Source: Steinernema hermaphroditum
Taxonomy: Eukaryota; Nematoda; Chromadorea; Rhabditida; Steinernematidae
NCBI GenBank assembly: GCA_030435675.1
Contig: CM059625.1
Coordinates: 13,764,001-13,828,000, forward strand
DNA: 64,000 nucleotides
Reading direction: 5' to 3'
The translations under genes were made by a program, and so were the position numbers. Each line of letters begins with the position of its first letter. The stretch's first letter is position 1. Shown piece after piece: positions 39,201 to 53,011 of this stretch. The notes beneath the pieces were generated by a model. That model searched no databases, was not told the origin of the DNA, and saw nothing but the letters and a program-made list of their open reading frames with translations.

Positions 39201-42200
39201 AGTCCCACCGCTCCACATGTCGAGCGGCCTCAGAAGTCATTGGCCAACTGATTACGTACCTCGATTCTTCTTGCAATTTACTCTCCCCGGAAGACACCCA
39301 GAGCTGGTGCAGATTCCCGGATAGAGACTGAGTACGGCTCTGTTATTGTGTTCGACTGTTGAGAACTGTGTCCAATCAAGTGTAAGACCTTTCTGGTAGT
39401 TCATCCATTTGGCGCAATTGTAAGCCATGTCGGAGACCTCGAGGTCTTGCAAAGAACGATGGTAGAACTTTAAATATTTCTGTTATCTTTATGCGCAACT
39501 CTGGGCTACCTACCTGAACAAAGCTGATTTCTCCAACAAACTTTTTGTGTCCGTCAAGAGACTCTCCGAGCAGAATCATGACATAATTAGATGTAGACGT
39601 TACTGTCGGATGTGCGAGTGTTCCCTTTATAAGACCGTCCACGAGGACCGCCCATTTTTTGTTCGTAGAATCAGGACTACGCAGGCAGATCTGAAGTGAT
39701 TTACAGAGGATTCTAGCGTTTAAAACTGCCTACATGTCGCCATTCATTTTCCTTTATCGTATAATTTAGCCGTGTTCCGTCAACCTTGGCGCCAATATTA
39801 TCCATCACTATGACATCTTCTGTTATTCTGGAACAGAATCATAGACTGTAGTTACAAACGACACATTACCTATGACCATCATAAGGTCCTAGAATCAGAA
39901 AAGGTGCCGCCTCAATCACTCGATTGTCTACTAGGGTCGTATTTGTCTCATAGCGTACCCAAGCACAAAGTGTAAACTCCCTTAGAAATGATGATCTCAT
40001 ATCACGGGAGACGATTCGTTGAGTGGCGTAGTCCCCGGTAAAGTAGAGATTATAGTCACGCGTTTTCACTAAAGCAGGCTAGATAACCTACTATCCAGCT
40101 CACAGCTTCCACCTTTTTCGCAGTTTATTCCAAAGTAATTCGGGGTGCAGTCACAGTACGACAGGTTTCCAACGCTTCGACAAGAACCGCCATGTTGACA
40201 GTAGTCGGCGTTTACCGAGCAAGGATCCTAGATTTTCAGGAAATTTAGGAATGTCAACGATACAGCTTACCGTCTTCACTTCGCAGAACTGCCCACTAAA
40301 GCCATCAGGACACTGACAGTGGTATGCACCCGTTTGAATATTCACACAAGTCGCTCCATTTTCACACTTGGAATTGGCGCACGGATCTATGCGATCCTGA
40401 CAAACCATACCATCATATCCTTCCGGACAAACGCATTTGTAGCCATCATCCTCGTCTTCCTGACATGTTCCACCATTTAAGCACAAGGTGAAATCGCAAT
40501 AGTGGATCGGCTCATCACATAGGGGTCCAAAGAAACCCTTGTCGCAGAAACATTCATAGCCTCTATCCCAAGGCACATCCACGCACTTGCTTTCTTCATT
40601 GCACTTGTTCCCGTCACATCCATCCAGCTTTTCACATCGCTCTCCACTCCACGGGAACTCACAGGCGCACTTGTATTCACCATTGTAGCCAGCGGATATC
40701 ATCTCACATTTCCCATGCTCACTACATGGCTGATAGACATAGTCACATGGGTTGATAGCATTCTGAACCAAGTTACAATGGAAGGAGTAGGAGGACATAA
40801 CTCTACCTCACAGCGTAATCCATGATATCCGTTATCACATAGACAGAAAATACCATCGAATCTTTCAAGGCACGTTCCATGCTCGCAGCTGCCAGGGGTG
40901 CACTTATCTTCCAGAGACCCACAGTCTTTGCCGTGTAGTCCTGCAGCACAGGCGCAAAATCCCTGCCCATTTGAGTTAATGGAGCAGATTCCTCCATTTC
41001 GACAAGCAGTTGATACATTGGTGAGAACCTCATCATTGCAAGGGCTCACTTTTGTTGTGCATTGTTCACCGCGATAATCTGAATGTCTCTTGTAGATTAT
41101 GTAGAATCTGGGTAAACAATTCAGGCCGTACTCTCAAAAATTTAATTTTCCACGATTTCCACGTTTCATTGTGCTTATCGTCATGATTTTCTGGCCCGCC
41201 AATAATACTCACCACTTTTGCAGCTGCAGTTGTAGAACGTGTGATTTTCTATGCAGCTGCCAAATCTTCCGCATGAGTTCGAGGAGCACGCTTCTTTCAA
41301 AATTGAGCAATCCGAACCCGTGTATCCAGAATCGCAAATGCAGCGATGATCGAATATGTCTCCTTTTCCAAGAATTGGCACACAGTGACCATGTACGCAC
41401 TGCTTCTCACAGTGGTCATCGATATTTTTCTCGCAAAAGTCCCCATCGTAGCCTAATATGGACGTAAACTTGCTTTCCGTGGGTATACTTTACCTTGTTT
41501 GCACATGCATTTAGGCCTATTGTCAGCATCCGTTACACAGTGGTCAGTTGTCGCTTTCTGGCATGAATGGAACGAACAGGGAATTTCGGCTTCGCACTGA
41601 CCAATCGTATTGTTGAAAAACGGTTTAGAACAGGTGCATTCATTGGAACTAAGATCTAAGGCACCGTTCGGACAACGATTTAGGTTATCGCACGGGTTAT
41701 CGTGATGATCGCAGGAACACTCATGAATACGATGCTGACAGTGAGTTCCGGTATATCCTTAACGCAGTAGGTTCTAGCGTATTCTGATGTCTTCAGTTTA
41801 CCTGCATCGCATACACACCGAAAGGGAAATTTCCAAGCATCACAATGTTCGTGCTTTCCGCAGGTACGTGAACCAGGCCAACACAGGTTTAGTGCTACCT
41901 CACACAGTGCACCTGTGTAACCCAAGGGGCAGGAACACTTCTCTTTCTCGCAAGTGCCATTGTTATAGCATCCAATTGCTTCACAAGTGTTAGCTGTAAA
42001 ATCTGTAAGATTAGCGTATGCATAACTAACCTACCGACACATTGCGTTGCTTGAGTGGCCCCGTAGTTCTCTGTTGTTGTCCCCAAAGAGCATCTTGTGC
42101 ATTCCATCTGGCCAGCTTTGATCTGGTAGAACCCGGTGGGACATGCTGCGCACGGGAATAGACCGTCAGCGCTGAAGTGACCGGGAGCGCAAATGACTGA

Positions 42201-45200
42201 AAGATACCTTCTTTTACATTAGAAGGACAAAACGAACCAACCTCGACATTGTCTCATTTCTGCGGCTCCAACAGTTCCTGTACTCATGCCAGACGAGCAA
42301 GCTATGCAAGTTGTAGCTCCCTTCTGGGGTTGATAGAAACCGGCAGCACAGGCTGTGCAAGGAGCAAATCCGTCTGCGGAGAAATATCCTGGCTGACATG
42401 TCTCTAAATCCAGGATGTGATAAAGATGTAAATGTAACTCTATGTTACCCAAACAGTGCAGTGATGTCGTTGAGCCGGCCGTTTTGGTAATCGTTCCAAG
42501 TGGGCATCTTACGCATTCGGTTGCCCCAGCTGTGTTTGAATAAGTGTTGACAGGACACTCTTCGCATATGTTGTTGACGCTGTAGTATCCGTGCTTACAT
42601 TCCACTAAATGCTATTGCTATCGAGGAGCAATCACCATCTCGTTTACCGCATATTCTCCTGTTTAAGTCCAGTCCGCTTCCTCGCGGACATACAGTATGC
42701 GAGTTCACTGTAACATGACTGAAATATCTGTTGCAGAAGATCTGAAGAGTTCATAATTTGATTTGTAACACCAGTAACTGACTTACGGTGGAAAGACGCC
42801 TGCTAAGCGACGTTGAAAGCAAACTGGAACAGCTGTGAAGCTGAGTTTCGTATTTGGCATCGGAGAGGAACGTCAGCATGAGCTCACTTCGGGATTCTCT
42901 CATACTCACATACGTCCAATTTATTTCGGAGCAGCACTCCGTCAGAGAGGCGTTCGTAACAGAAAGCAGTTTCGCTGAGTCGTTGATGCAGCCAAGTAAG
43001 CTATCAGGGCTCTTGAAGACTACTGTAGCAGCTATGCTGGGTTCCGTCTCCGCTGAAAATGATATATAAATAGGGGGACGGTTTAATTTTCTTCTGAGAT
43101 GATTCAAATAATACATTAGTGATGGCTATACATACCCAGACAAGTGGGCAATACATGTAGAACAGGGTACTGATCAAAGTGTTCCACTTCAACGCTATTC
43201 TCAATAATTCTCCATCCATAGCCAGGCTTGCAGGCAATCGCCTTCAGGGGACGGCTAAGCAAGCATCTGGAACCAATTTGGAAATAACACACGGAGATCC
43301 CTTCAGTCATTGTGCATAAAAAGTCGCCGTCGTTGATGATCCAGACAGGACAGTCGGCCACTTAAAATGAACGAAGACTTTCTGTAGTTTAAGACTGTAA
43401 ACGCACCTTTTGCCTGATACCAAAATTGGCACAACTTCGTGTTGCCGAACCAATCAACTGCCGTGACGTTGACAAGTATAGGCTGATCGATGAGTACGGT
43501 AGATCCATTTTGAGGACTCGTTATGAAATGGACAGTCGACGTATCCACAACAGGAATATCTGGCAATCGGAGAGTTGTGTTGTGTGAAATCGTATTCGGC
43601 ACGAGGTCGATCACTATGCGGGGGCAATTCATGACTGGAGCGACCTCATCTATAATCGGAAAATCTCAAGTGGCATTAGCGGTGTACTGTACCCTTGTAA
43701 ACAACATCCACGTCACATGTGACCGTATGCCCATCCCTGTCAGTGACAATCCACTGAAACTGCTTGACCGACCCATCGAAATAGTACGGCTTATTGGAAA
43801 CATTCGGCAGGTCCGTTGCTATCTTGTAGTGCGGATCGTTGTCGATTACTTTTGGCCACGGAAGCTCGACGGGTAGAAAGAAATGGGGCCTGAGCACTTG
43901 CACTTCTACGCGCTTCTCGCACTCCACCTTCAGTGGCTGTTGGTCAAGACAAGTGGGAAGGGCAGGAAACAGCTGAGGAACAGCGGACACCGACTCTGGC
44001 ATCCAGTTACAGTAGTCATCCTCACAACATATGTTGCAATTTTCTTTTCCCGCGATACACTTATGGTAGTCGGCGTAGTTGCTCACGCAATCGGATGAAC
44101 AGGATTTGCTCACATTCAGTCCAGTGTGTGTTATTCTAATAGACGTTTTACAGACCTGTCCAGCTTGACAATGCCGGGCTACACTGGTCGAGCATTTGCG
44201 TCCGAGCATGGTGTTGCATTCGTAGCACGTAGGGCCTACAACAGATGTGAATTAACTAGATTTTTAGAATGGTAGGGTTTTGAATAGATGTTGAAAAAAA
44301 GGATTTACCTTGTTTAACGCATTCGCCGTGCAAATCGATTCCCTTATCTCCACAAGAGCAAGGTGAAATAAATTTCGATGGCTTGATCCAAGTGCCATGC
44401 CGAGAGCACCGTAGCTCCTCATCAGGGCCAACCTTCTTCGCGCCATTTCCACAAACTCCAACAGCTTGCTTAAAGTAAGAGGCGGCAATAGTCTCGTCAT
44501 AAATGTATTGGCCGATTTCAAGCTAAAAAATCGGAGATGTGAGTATCAAACTATGAAAAGTGCACCTTTGGACAGTATAGGTGGAAAACGCTGAAATCAG
44601 ATAATCGGGCCGTCCCTGTTCCAGTAGTTGATATTCTAAACCAGACGTATTTGGAGTTCGAAACTTCGATCTGAATGCGGGACGTCTTCTCCACGTGAGG
44701 AGCCGTCTCTATTCCGGTGATTAGTTTGAAATCGCTGTCCCTTTGAAGGTCAACTGATTCAGACGACGCGAAGTAGGAAATATTGAAGTGAGTACTGTTT
44801 TCAACGAAGAGCTTGAAGCGTACTTCTATTATGTCGCTTCTGAGAGGAAGCGCAGGAGTCACTAACTGTCTAGAACACATCCAATTAGAAAGCGTTTCTC
44901 GCGAGCCACGTACTTGCGTTTCCCAACTGTGGAAGAAAAAAACTTCCATCTTCTCTCTGACTGTACCCATTCATCGGAGCCACTCCACGGACGTGTCATT
45001 ATATCCTCAACTACTGGGTCTACAAGTGTAATGGGTCAAAACGTGCGTCTAGTGGACGGGCATACGGTAGGTGGTCTCCGCCAAATCAATTGTGTCGATC
45101 CAATTGCGACCGGACTCGGACACATCCAGTTGGTCGACGAAGACGTCTACTATTCGACTGTCTACCACCGTACCTAGGTGATCCTCAACATCGCATGCAT

Positions 45201-48200
45201 AGGACCCCTGATCGCTCGTCTAAAAACCAAATAGTTATTAATTTTTCGAATCAGAGTCCAACCTCAGCTCGATGGACATAGTAATAGTACAGATTGCTAG
45301 AGGATCCTTTTGACGTCTTCATTAACTGAGTTGCTTTCTTCCACGAAACTTCGTATCCAGAACACTCAGGTTTCAAAACACACCACAACACAAACGACTC
45401 GTTCTGCATGACATATTTCTCTGCACTCAGCGGTTCAATGCATTCGGTTCGTTTGCTGTCTCTTAGCATATGTGGCACCTCGCTCACACAGGTTCGTGGC
45501 TGATCGTCTGAAAGTGATATGAAAAGCGTTTCGGGCAAACAGTTGGCTAGCAAGCGTAAATGAGTTCTCTGACCACCTTTGCTTGAATAGAGAACCTTTT
45601 TAACATCATTACGCAACAACAAAGCCAACATTTACCTGACAACACATAGTTCGGTCGAGCACACTGGAAGGTCACCATCTCTCCGATGGCCACTGCATCT
45701 CTACTTGCCACAAGATCATCTCCTACCGTAGATCCCACATCGCAACCCCTTGCTGAATAAAGGTCATCAAAATAGTCATGTTTTTAGTGTCACCTTTGCA
45801 ACACGGTGCTGTGGCGTTCCACTTAGGGTTGCGCCAATCGACACAATGAGCAACGCTATTGCCAATGAGATGGTAACCGGCAGCACAAGCAAAGCTGACC
45901 ACATCGCCCACACTGTACGGTTTCAGTTTGGACGAAGGCTCGCGGAATAAAAAAAGACCATTCGTGCCGTTAAAGTTGTCCAATGATTGACATGACGGGA
46001 TGGCGCAGTAAGGAGGCAGTCCAACCCACTTTCCATCGTAGTTGCAGTAGATCTTGTCTGGTCCAATCATTAGAAGATGCGGGTATTCATTGCTGCTGAG
46101 ACAAGAAAACGTCACTGAGGACCCAGCTTCATATGCAGATTTTATCGGGTAGACATCTACTCGATCCGGAACAGTTAGCTTGGGACAGAATTTGCCTAAA
46201 ACAGTTACTTATATTTCGCATAAATGTATCTTTTCTACTTGAACTCTGGCAGTCGACAGACAGATTTGTAGGACTCCAGTCGCCTTTTGAGCTACACGTT
46301 ATTGAATAGTTCTTGGCACCATTCAGGCATACGTAGTCTACGAATGATCCAGAAAGGTAGAGGCCATTGGAGACAACCTCAAACACTTCACTGGTGTTGT
46401 AGCTTACGAGGGGAGGGCTGCATCGCTGTTCTAGAAATATTTTGTCCATAATGAAAGTTTTTGTTTGGCAAACCAATGCACGATCGTTTGGGCACGAGGT
46501 AAGCGGTGTCCACAATTTTGTCTCCCACGAAACCAGTGTAGAGAACCTTTCCTTGTGGACACGAACATTCGTATGAACCAACTGTATTGATACAGTGTTC
46601 ATCGCACAAATCAATGTGCTCCTGACATTCGTCAATATCTGAAAGAGAGCTTCTTTTGTTACTTATTTTTGACTCATTCGAAGCATAGATGGCCTTTCTC
46701 AGAAAGTAATTAAAAATTGAATAGATTAGCCTTTAAAATTTCTACATCGGAAACTAACCTTCACACCCCTTAAAGTCAAAGGTCGATCTGTATCCTTGAT
46801 GACACTGGCAAACATATCCGTCTCGAAGGGGAACACAGTCACCGTTCTTACATGTGTTCTCTTGGTCACATGCATGAGACACTAAAAGTCAAGCTTAAAC
46901 GATAAATTGCAATCTTGCATACAGTCGCAATGTGGCTGATCGGGAAACCATTCCTGATTGTTTTGGCATATGGGAGCACTGTTATTGTATTTGCAGCCGG
47001 AGTTGCACATAATTGGGTCATCATGGCCTATCGGCACAAACGTTTGGTTGAAAGAACCGTACGGAACGCTTTCGGCGTAACATCCTTTATCTAAAAATAT
47101 AAGTTGTTGTTAAAATGGAAAGGCAGAGCATATTCCTCGGGTGCCTCAATGTAGTCGAACCGCGCACCACCCGCTAGATCAATCGTCCCCACTCATCAGC
47201 CCCCTTTTTGTTCTCACTTTCACGAGCTCACCTCCACCTAACAAAGGGAATTCCTAATCCATCTAGGGGGCATTGCTATCTAAGGGGCACTCTCAGAGGA
47301 ACTGCTCTCATCATCAACAATATCACCTACATTTGCACTGGAAATCAGGCTTGCTCCATGTTCCGTTTGGTTGACAAATCCTGATAGTTCTATCACTAAT
47401 GTACAAAGGATTCAAGCACTCATAGTGCACCACGCTGCCAATTTCGTAGTCATCATCGTCAGTGCCATTTAGATCGTCCGAATCATTTAGAAGAGTGGTG
47501 TTGCCATACTGTTTCTCTGGCTTTTTACATTCGATCTCTAAACGGCTGGCTAGAAGCATGGTTTAGGTATCGCACCCACTTTTACACTCCGGCTTTTGTG
47601 ACCATCCACCTGCTTCACATAAGCACTCTGCAGATCGGTGTTCTGGCCGATATCCGTAATTGCACACGTACTTTAGCACAGCGCCTAGCCGCATTCCTTG
47701 TAGCTCGGTGATGCGACCATGGTGAATAAATGGGACTTCGCACACAGGAACATTTTCTTCGAAGCACATTGGCAAAGGGAAATTCCACTTTCCGTTCAGA
47801 GCACACTCGATCTCCGGTCGACCTTCCATTGTCATACTATCCGACAAGCATTTTAATCTGACGGACTTTCTGTATGGTATATTCTGCTTCACGCCGTCTG
47901 TTGACATCCAGTTTAAGTTTAGTGGGAGCGAAGGAAGTACGCAATCTGAAAATAGGTGAACCTGGGATTCCTAATATAGTTGATACTGACTACCTTGAGA
48001 AAAGGAAATCGTCGCCTTGAAACCGGACGACCTCGCGAAGGTGTGCACAATAACCGACTTTAACAAACGGAATGAATTCTCCATGGGCGTGATTATGCCA
48101 TCGGTTTCAACCTGAATAGACGATAAAGGCATCTGTCCACAGTCACCCTCAATGTATAATTTGTACGCAACGCGCAAAATTTGCACTACTAATGTGCTAC

Positions 48201-51050
48201 CTTTATTTGATCCTTATCCGAAAGTAGTTGGCTGTCCAGATATAGCGTTGCTTCCACCGAAGGCGAAAGCATGAGCGAGCAGTGCTGATCCTTCTGCGAA
48301 TGAACAACTATCTGTCCGTAGTCACCCTCAACCTTTTGATTCGTGCAGCCTGAACCGATTCTCATTATGAGTAACATACACTGGCCTACTTTGGACATAA
48401 CGCGCTCTCAATCCACCCCCAATCTTCGACTGGTCACTGGAACTGAAGATGATCACCATCACTGACTTCGATGAGATATAAACGTTTCCGGGATTTCGTG
48501 TTTCCGGGGAGTAGGTGAACAACGCTGCACCATCCTTTTCGCCTCCATCGAAAATGAAGAATTCATCATTCTCACTTATGTCAAATAATTCGAGCTAGAT
48601 CAACAATCAGGAATTCGATCTCCTCAAGATTGCTATGTGTACCTTCAGTAAAATAGGGCTCTTATTCTCATTCGTAATGGTCCATCGGCAAATGGTAGAC
48701 TGGCGGCCGTCCAATATGGGGGTGCGGAGGACTCCACTCCATTGAGTGATATGAGCATTGCAGTTTTGTTCATCTGAAGTCCAAGGATGCAGTGATTGTA
48801 AGGCATGGAACAGCTCACCGGACTGAGAGTATTGGAAGTGTAACCTGAGTTTTTCAACAGCTTTGGTGTGTACTCGTAAAATTGAGTGGTTTGTGCTCGA
48901 TGACCATGATGATGTTCGTCCGGTAGGGATGACTTGAGGCTCTTTTTGAATGAACGGCTCGACTATTTCAATATTGTCATCTCCGTTCGTATTCAGTGCG
49001 ACGAACTGGAAAGTGCGCTCAGATAGTAAAACATGAACTCAAAACGCCCAGGTTTTTTACGCCCACTCGACCTTTTAATAAAACATTTCTGAACTCCTTA
49101 GTGCTGTATTCCGTTACAGTCACATAGAGTTGAGTGACTTACGTTAAGCAATATCGACCTGTCGTCCGGAGATTGTATCGTCCACTGACAAAGCGCTTCT
49201 CCAACGAGTCCAACATCCTTTCCCAAAAAAGTGACTTCTCCCGTTTCATCGCTTAATTCGTCTCCACCCGAGCAGGCTCTACTCCTTTTGCCACAGTTTT
49301 CCTCGTCGCTACTGTCCCCGCAGTTCTGTACCCCGTCACATCGCGCGCTCTGTGGAACGCACGCGCTGTTGTCCTTACATCGAAAATCATCTAAACATCA
49401 TCAATTCAAAAGACAGTGCTTTGTCGTGGCATACCATCGAAGCAGGTAAACGTCTCGCAAATCACTCTGTGCTTCTCTGTGCACGGCTTCAGATGCCATC
49501 CAAAGTTGGTTTCACTGCACAGATTCGGGTTGAACACCACACACTGCGTATCGTTCGATAATGGATTACTGGCAATTTCCTCGAAATAAGTTAAATTCGG
49601 CTGATTGGGAGCCCAAATGGAAGAATACAGGGGAATAGTGGTTGACGAATAGGAGGAGAAGAGAACAGAGGGACTCTCGCTCGGTTCAAAGTAGTAACCC
49701 GTCCAATAGAACTCGTTGGGAGCGCCAAAGGCTTGCGCGAGATCCTTAGCAATAAACAGATCGCTTACGGTAAGTGGAGAACTAGCTTTATTTCTAAAGA
49801 ACTCCTTTAGTGGGTTGGTTTAGTCTGAGTGCATACTCTGACTGCCGACAGTATAAAGCAGCTTCTTCCCAAGAAAGGCTTAGTGCTGGCAAGAAGAAGC
49901 ACGATGTGCCTTGTTGTATCCATTCTAAAATACAAGTATTTGTTTCATTTTTTAGCCCTGAGGGTTCGAAGAGTTCAATTTCAGTACACTTTTCCACCTC
50001 TATATCGACTGGGAATATAAAATCGCCCAAAAATTACGCAGAAAGCCTTTGCCTTCGTCTCGGTTAACACAATATCGATAGTCGTTCTCTTCCTATCGCT
50101 TATGAGTACCTTAACGATGAGATCATCCAATCCAGGTTCTCTCCAGATAAAAACTAAGTAGTATAACAGGATAAAACCTTTCTCGTAACTGTAATGACCC
50201 ATTTGAAAACTGGTGCCCAATAAAACGCTTTTCAAGAAAGGAACTGAAACAATATTCAAATGAACCCGCCACCACTTGTAGACCATCTCTGTACTTCATC
50301 TTTTTTTTGCAACCTACTCTTTTCTAACCCTCATTATTCTCAGTGTCATTATCTTCTTGATCTTTGACTGATTCCCGCAGACGTCACAGTTCTGTGTAAA
50401 GGGCGATGCCGGATGTGTGACAGGAAAATGATACACTGTAATCGTTTCAAAAACACCTTATCAGCTGACTGTACACATGCAGGTCCCAGTGGTTTATACT
50501 CAAAACGCGGAACTGTAAACTGCTTTCGCTGACTCATCGACTGCAGCCGTGCAGCGACCTTTCTGCTGTCTCATTAAGAGCGTACCCCTGAACCGCCTCG
50601 TCGCGATAAAAGGACTTCTTCGCAGCCGAGCAATTCAACAACGCGTGCTCAACATAACCGCTACATCATTCAGTCGGAAAAATCAATTCACCATCGATTG
50701 ATTACCTGTTTCAATTGGAATGCTACCATGTGGAGCCGATTGACATCACATAACTCTACGCATGTGATAAGCAATTGTAACAACCATTAAAAAATGACGA
50801 TCTTTTGAAAAAAATTTACGGTTACCGTAATTTGATAGGCGTTAACGATAAAAAACCAACCTTTGGGGCACGTCAGTTGCAGCGCGCCCTTTCGGAACGC
50901 AAACGCCGACGAGTCCGAGCAGCTGGACGTGTCCGCATGCGCAGCAGCCAGCGACACAAGGAAGTACAGGAAACTGTAGATTGAGACAAGTTGTTTATCG
51001 GAACGCCAATTGCACAACAACAGCAACCTTTCCGACAGAACACTCCGCAT
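36258..51050 (-). CDS. Giant mosaic single-pass receptor, Uninflatable-like
   Basis: Very large cell-surface protein, several dozen exons, roughly 3,000 residues. Order from the N terminus (minus strand): signal sequence (51050-50861); C-type lectin-like domain (about 50020-49430); LDLa (about 49395-49270, CDGVQNCGDSSDEENC); three CUB-like domains (49260-47960); sushi repeats (47940-47320); a cysteine-rich module and EGFs, including a calcium-binding DIDECQEH type (47090-46440); more sushi (46440-45480); an Ig-like segment (45480-45170); an Eph-ligand-binding-like domain (45030-44270); a Ly6-like module (44225-43960); HYR (43960-43300); Eph-type cysteine-rich repeats (42605-41990); an EGF cluster (41950-40150); pentraxin/laminin-G-like (40069-39376); HYR and sushi (39190-38330); further cysteine-rich repeats (38100-37330); a transmembrane helix (about 37250-37175, AWYVWLIIGLAGAFLACVML); a cytoplasmic tail ending DDDDDVNF. 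The mix resembles Drosophila Uninflatable and partly SVEP1. N-terminal exons 50512-49980 and tail junctions are uncertain. Confidence 0.75.
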
Positions 51051-51390
51051 ACGCCCTTATCGCAAATGGACGCTCCACAACACCGTAGACCTTAAGACTG
51101 GTTCTTTTCCGTCGACCGACGACTCTCATCACCCCCGTATTGCTAATGTTTGCTTTTATACATACGTTACCCGTGAGGATGAGCGATGTCCAGCGGCTAA
51201 GTAGTGGACAGCACCCGCTACAAGTGGCAAAGCGGCGAACAACGGCTATTCGACGTTCGAACCGAAAGAACCCGATCCCCTCTTGAACCGTACCACTTCA
51301 GGTCAAATACATTAGTTTATCCAGGGAAGAATCATAGAATCATTAGGTCGCAACAACAACGACTAAGAATCGATACTAGAATCTGTGGGG

Positions 51391-53011
51391 TTAGACCTTC
51401 TCGAACAAGATGGCTATTCCTTGTCCTCCTCCAATGCACGCCGATCCGATACCGTAGCGAGCGTTGCGTCGTCTGAAAGTGAATTGTAATTGATGTATAA
51501 CATCCATATTGTTTCTGACATTCTGAACAAAGTGATGGAAGAGATCGAAAAAGCAAATGAAATCGAATTCCCTTTGTAGAACGAATGTCCACAATGATGC
51601 TACTACTGGTGATCTTACAAATTTGAGTGATTCGAAAGATTTTCCCAACAAACGGTTAGGAAAGGTTCAACCTACTGTCGGTTGTCTTCGACACTTTGAA
51701 AAGGAATCTTAGGTTTTGGTGCCTACCTTAGTTCGTGCGCAAGATGGGCAGATATGCGGGCACCCGAAGCTCCAAGAGGGTGTCCCAGGGCTATCGCACC
51801 ACCGTTCACGTTCAACTTGTCACTTTCAATCTTGAGTTCCCTCTGAACCGCCAGCGTTTGCGCAGCAAAAGCTTCATTCACCTAAATAACGATTGTTATG
51901 AAATATTCTGAGGCTGGATTCTACCTCCACAAGGTCGATATCTTCCAATTTAAGGGAGGCCTTCTTTAGCAGCTCAGCGATAGCTGGTGCAGGTCCGATA
52001 CCCATGATAGAGGGATCACAACCGACGGTCTGCCAGCCGACAATGCGAGCAAGGGGCTGAAGATGGAGACGCTGCACAGAGGCTTCATCAGCGAGAACAA
52101 GCGAAGCGGCTCCATCGGAAATGCCAGACGCGTTGCCTGCGGTAACAACACCGTCCTTCTGGAAGACAGGAGGCAGCTTGGCTAGGCCTTCCGGCGTCGT
52201 CTCTCTGGGATGTTCGTCGGTGTCGAAGACGACTTCGCCCTTCTTCGTCTTTTGAGTGATCGGTTGGATTTCAGCCTTGAAGTATCCAGCGTTGTTGGCG
52301 AGGCGCCACCGCTGTTGAGATTTGTGCGCGAACTCGTCGACTTCTTGGCGGGTAACCTTGTACTGGGCTCCGAGCTTCTCGGCTGTCAGTCCCATCGGTG
52401 TTTTGATGTGTAGGTCAGTAACCGTCGACCACAAAGAATCTTCGAACTGAAAACTATTCACGTTTCTTCCGTACTTCTAATCTGCACGCACCTTAACATT
52501 GGATCCAAGAGCAGTACCAAAACGAGTGCCGCGGACGACGAACGGAGCTTGACTCATGTTTTCAGCGCCTCCGGCAAGAACGACGCTGGCATCGCCAGCC
52601 ACGATTTGCTAGAAATGTCGGGATAAATTTGACGAAATTGCCTTGCATCCTACGTAGCATCCTTGGACGATGGCTTCGAAACCCGATCCACAAAGACGAT
52701 TCACAGTTACAGCCGGAACGTTCTCTGGAAGGCCGACTCGAAGGCCGACGTGACGAGCAAGATAAGGCGCATCGGCGGACGTCTGGAGGACATTTCCCAT
52801 CACAACATGGTCCACATTTTCGGGATTAATTGACGCAGCTTGAATCGCTGCCCTCGAAGAGATCTCAGCCAAATCAGTGGCCGTTTGACCCTTCAGCTTT
52901 CCTCCGAAGGTACCGAAGGCCGTTCGCTTGGCGCCCACAACAAAAATCCGGGCTGTAAACAGAAGGAAGGTTGGTGCTTAATAGCTAGATTTCAAGCTTA
53001 CATTTCGACAT
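51391..53011 (-). CDS. acaa-2: 3-ketoacyl-CoA thiolase, mitochondrial ACAA2 type
   Basis: Cleaves 3-ketoacyl-CoA with CoA to acetyl-CoA and a shortened acyl-CoA, the last step of mitochondrial beta-oxidation. Exons (minus): 53011-53002, 52952-52654, 52608-52492, 52446-51925, 51881-51727, 51472-51391; phases close, 394 aa (human ACAA2 is 397). The nucleophile cysteine sits in NRLCGSGF, the active-site motifs NEAFA and [14 protein letters not shown] are intact, and the second catalytic cysteine is in SACIGGGQG. The first coding exon is only 10 nt (Met-Ser-Lys plus one base). Like human ACAA2 there is no long cleavable presequence before GAKRTAFG. In the 45-nt intron after exon 2 the donor GTAGGA was chosen because it restores the family length; a GC donor 12 nt later would add four residues. 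The gene lies about 340 nt upstream of the giant receptor, same strand. Confidence 0.94.

Noticed and set aside
52609..52653. 33-nt GC-AG intron in the thiolase gene
   Set aside because: The upstream GTAGGA donor gives a 45-nt canonical intron and restores the exact family spacing between GFEAIVQGC and DASVVLAGG.
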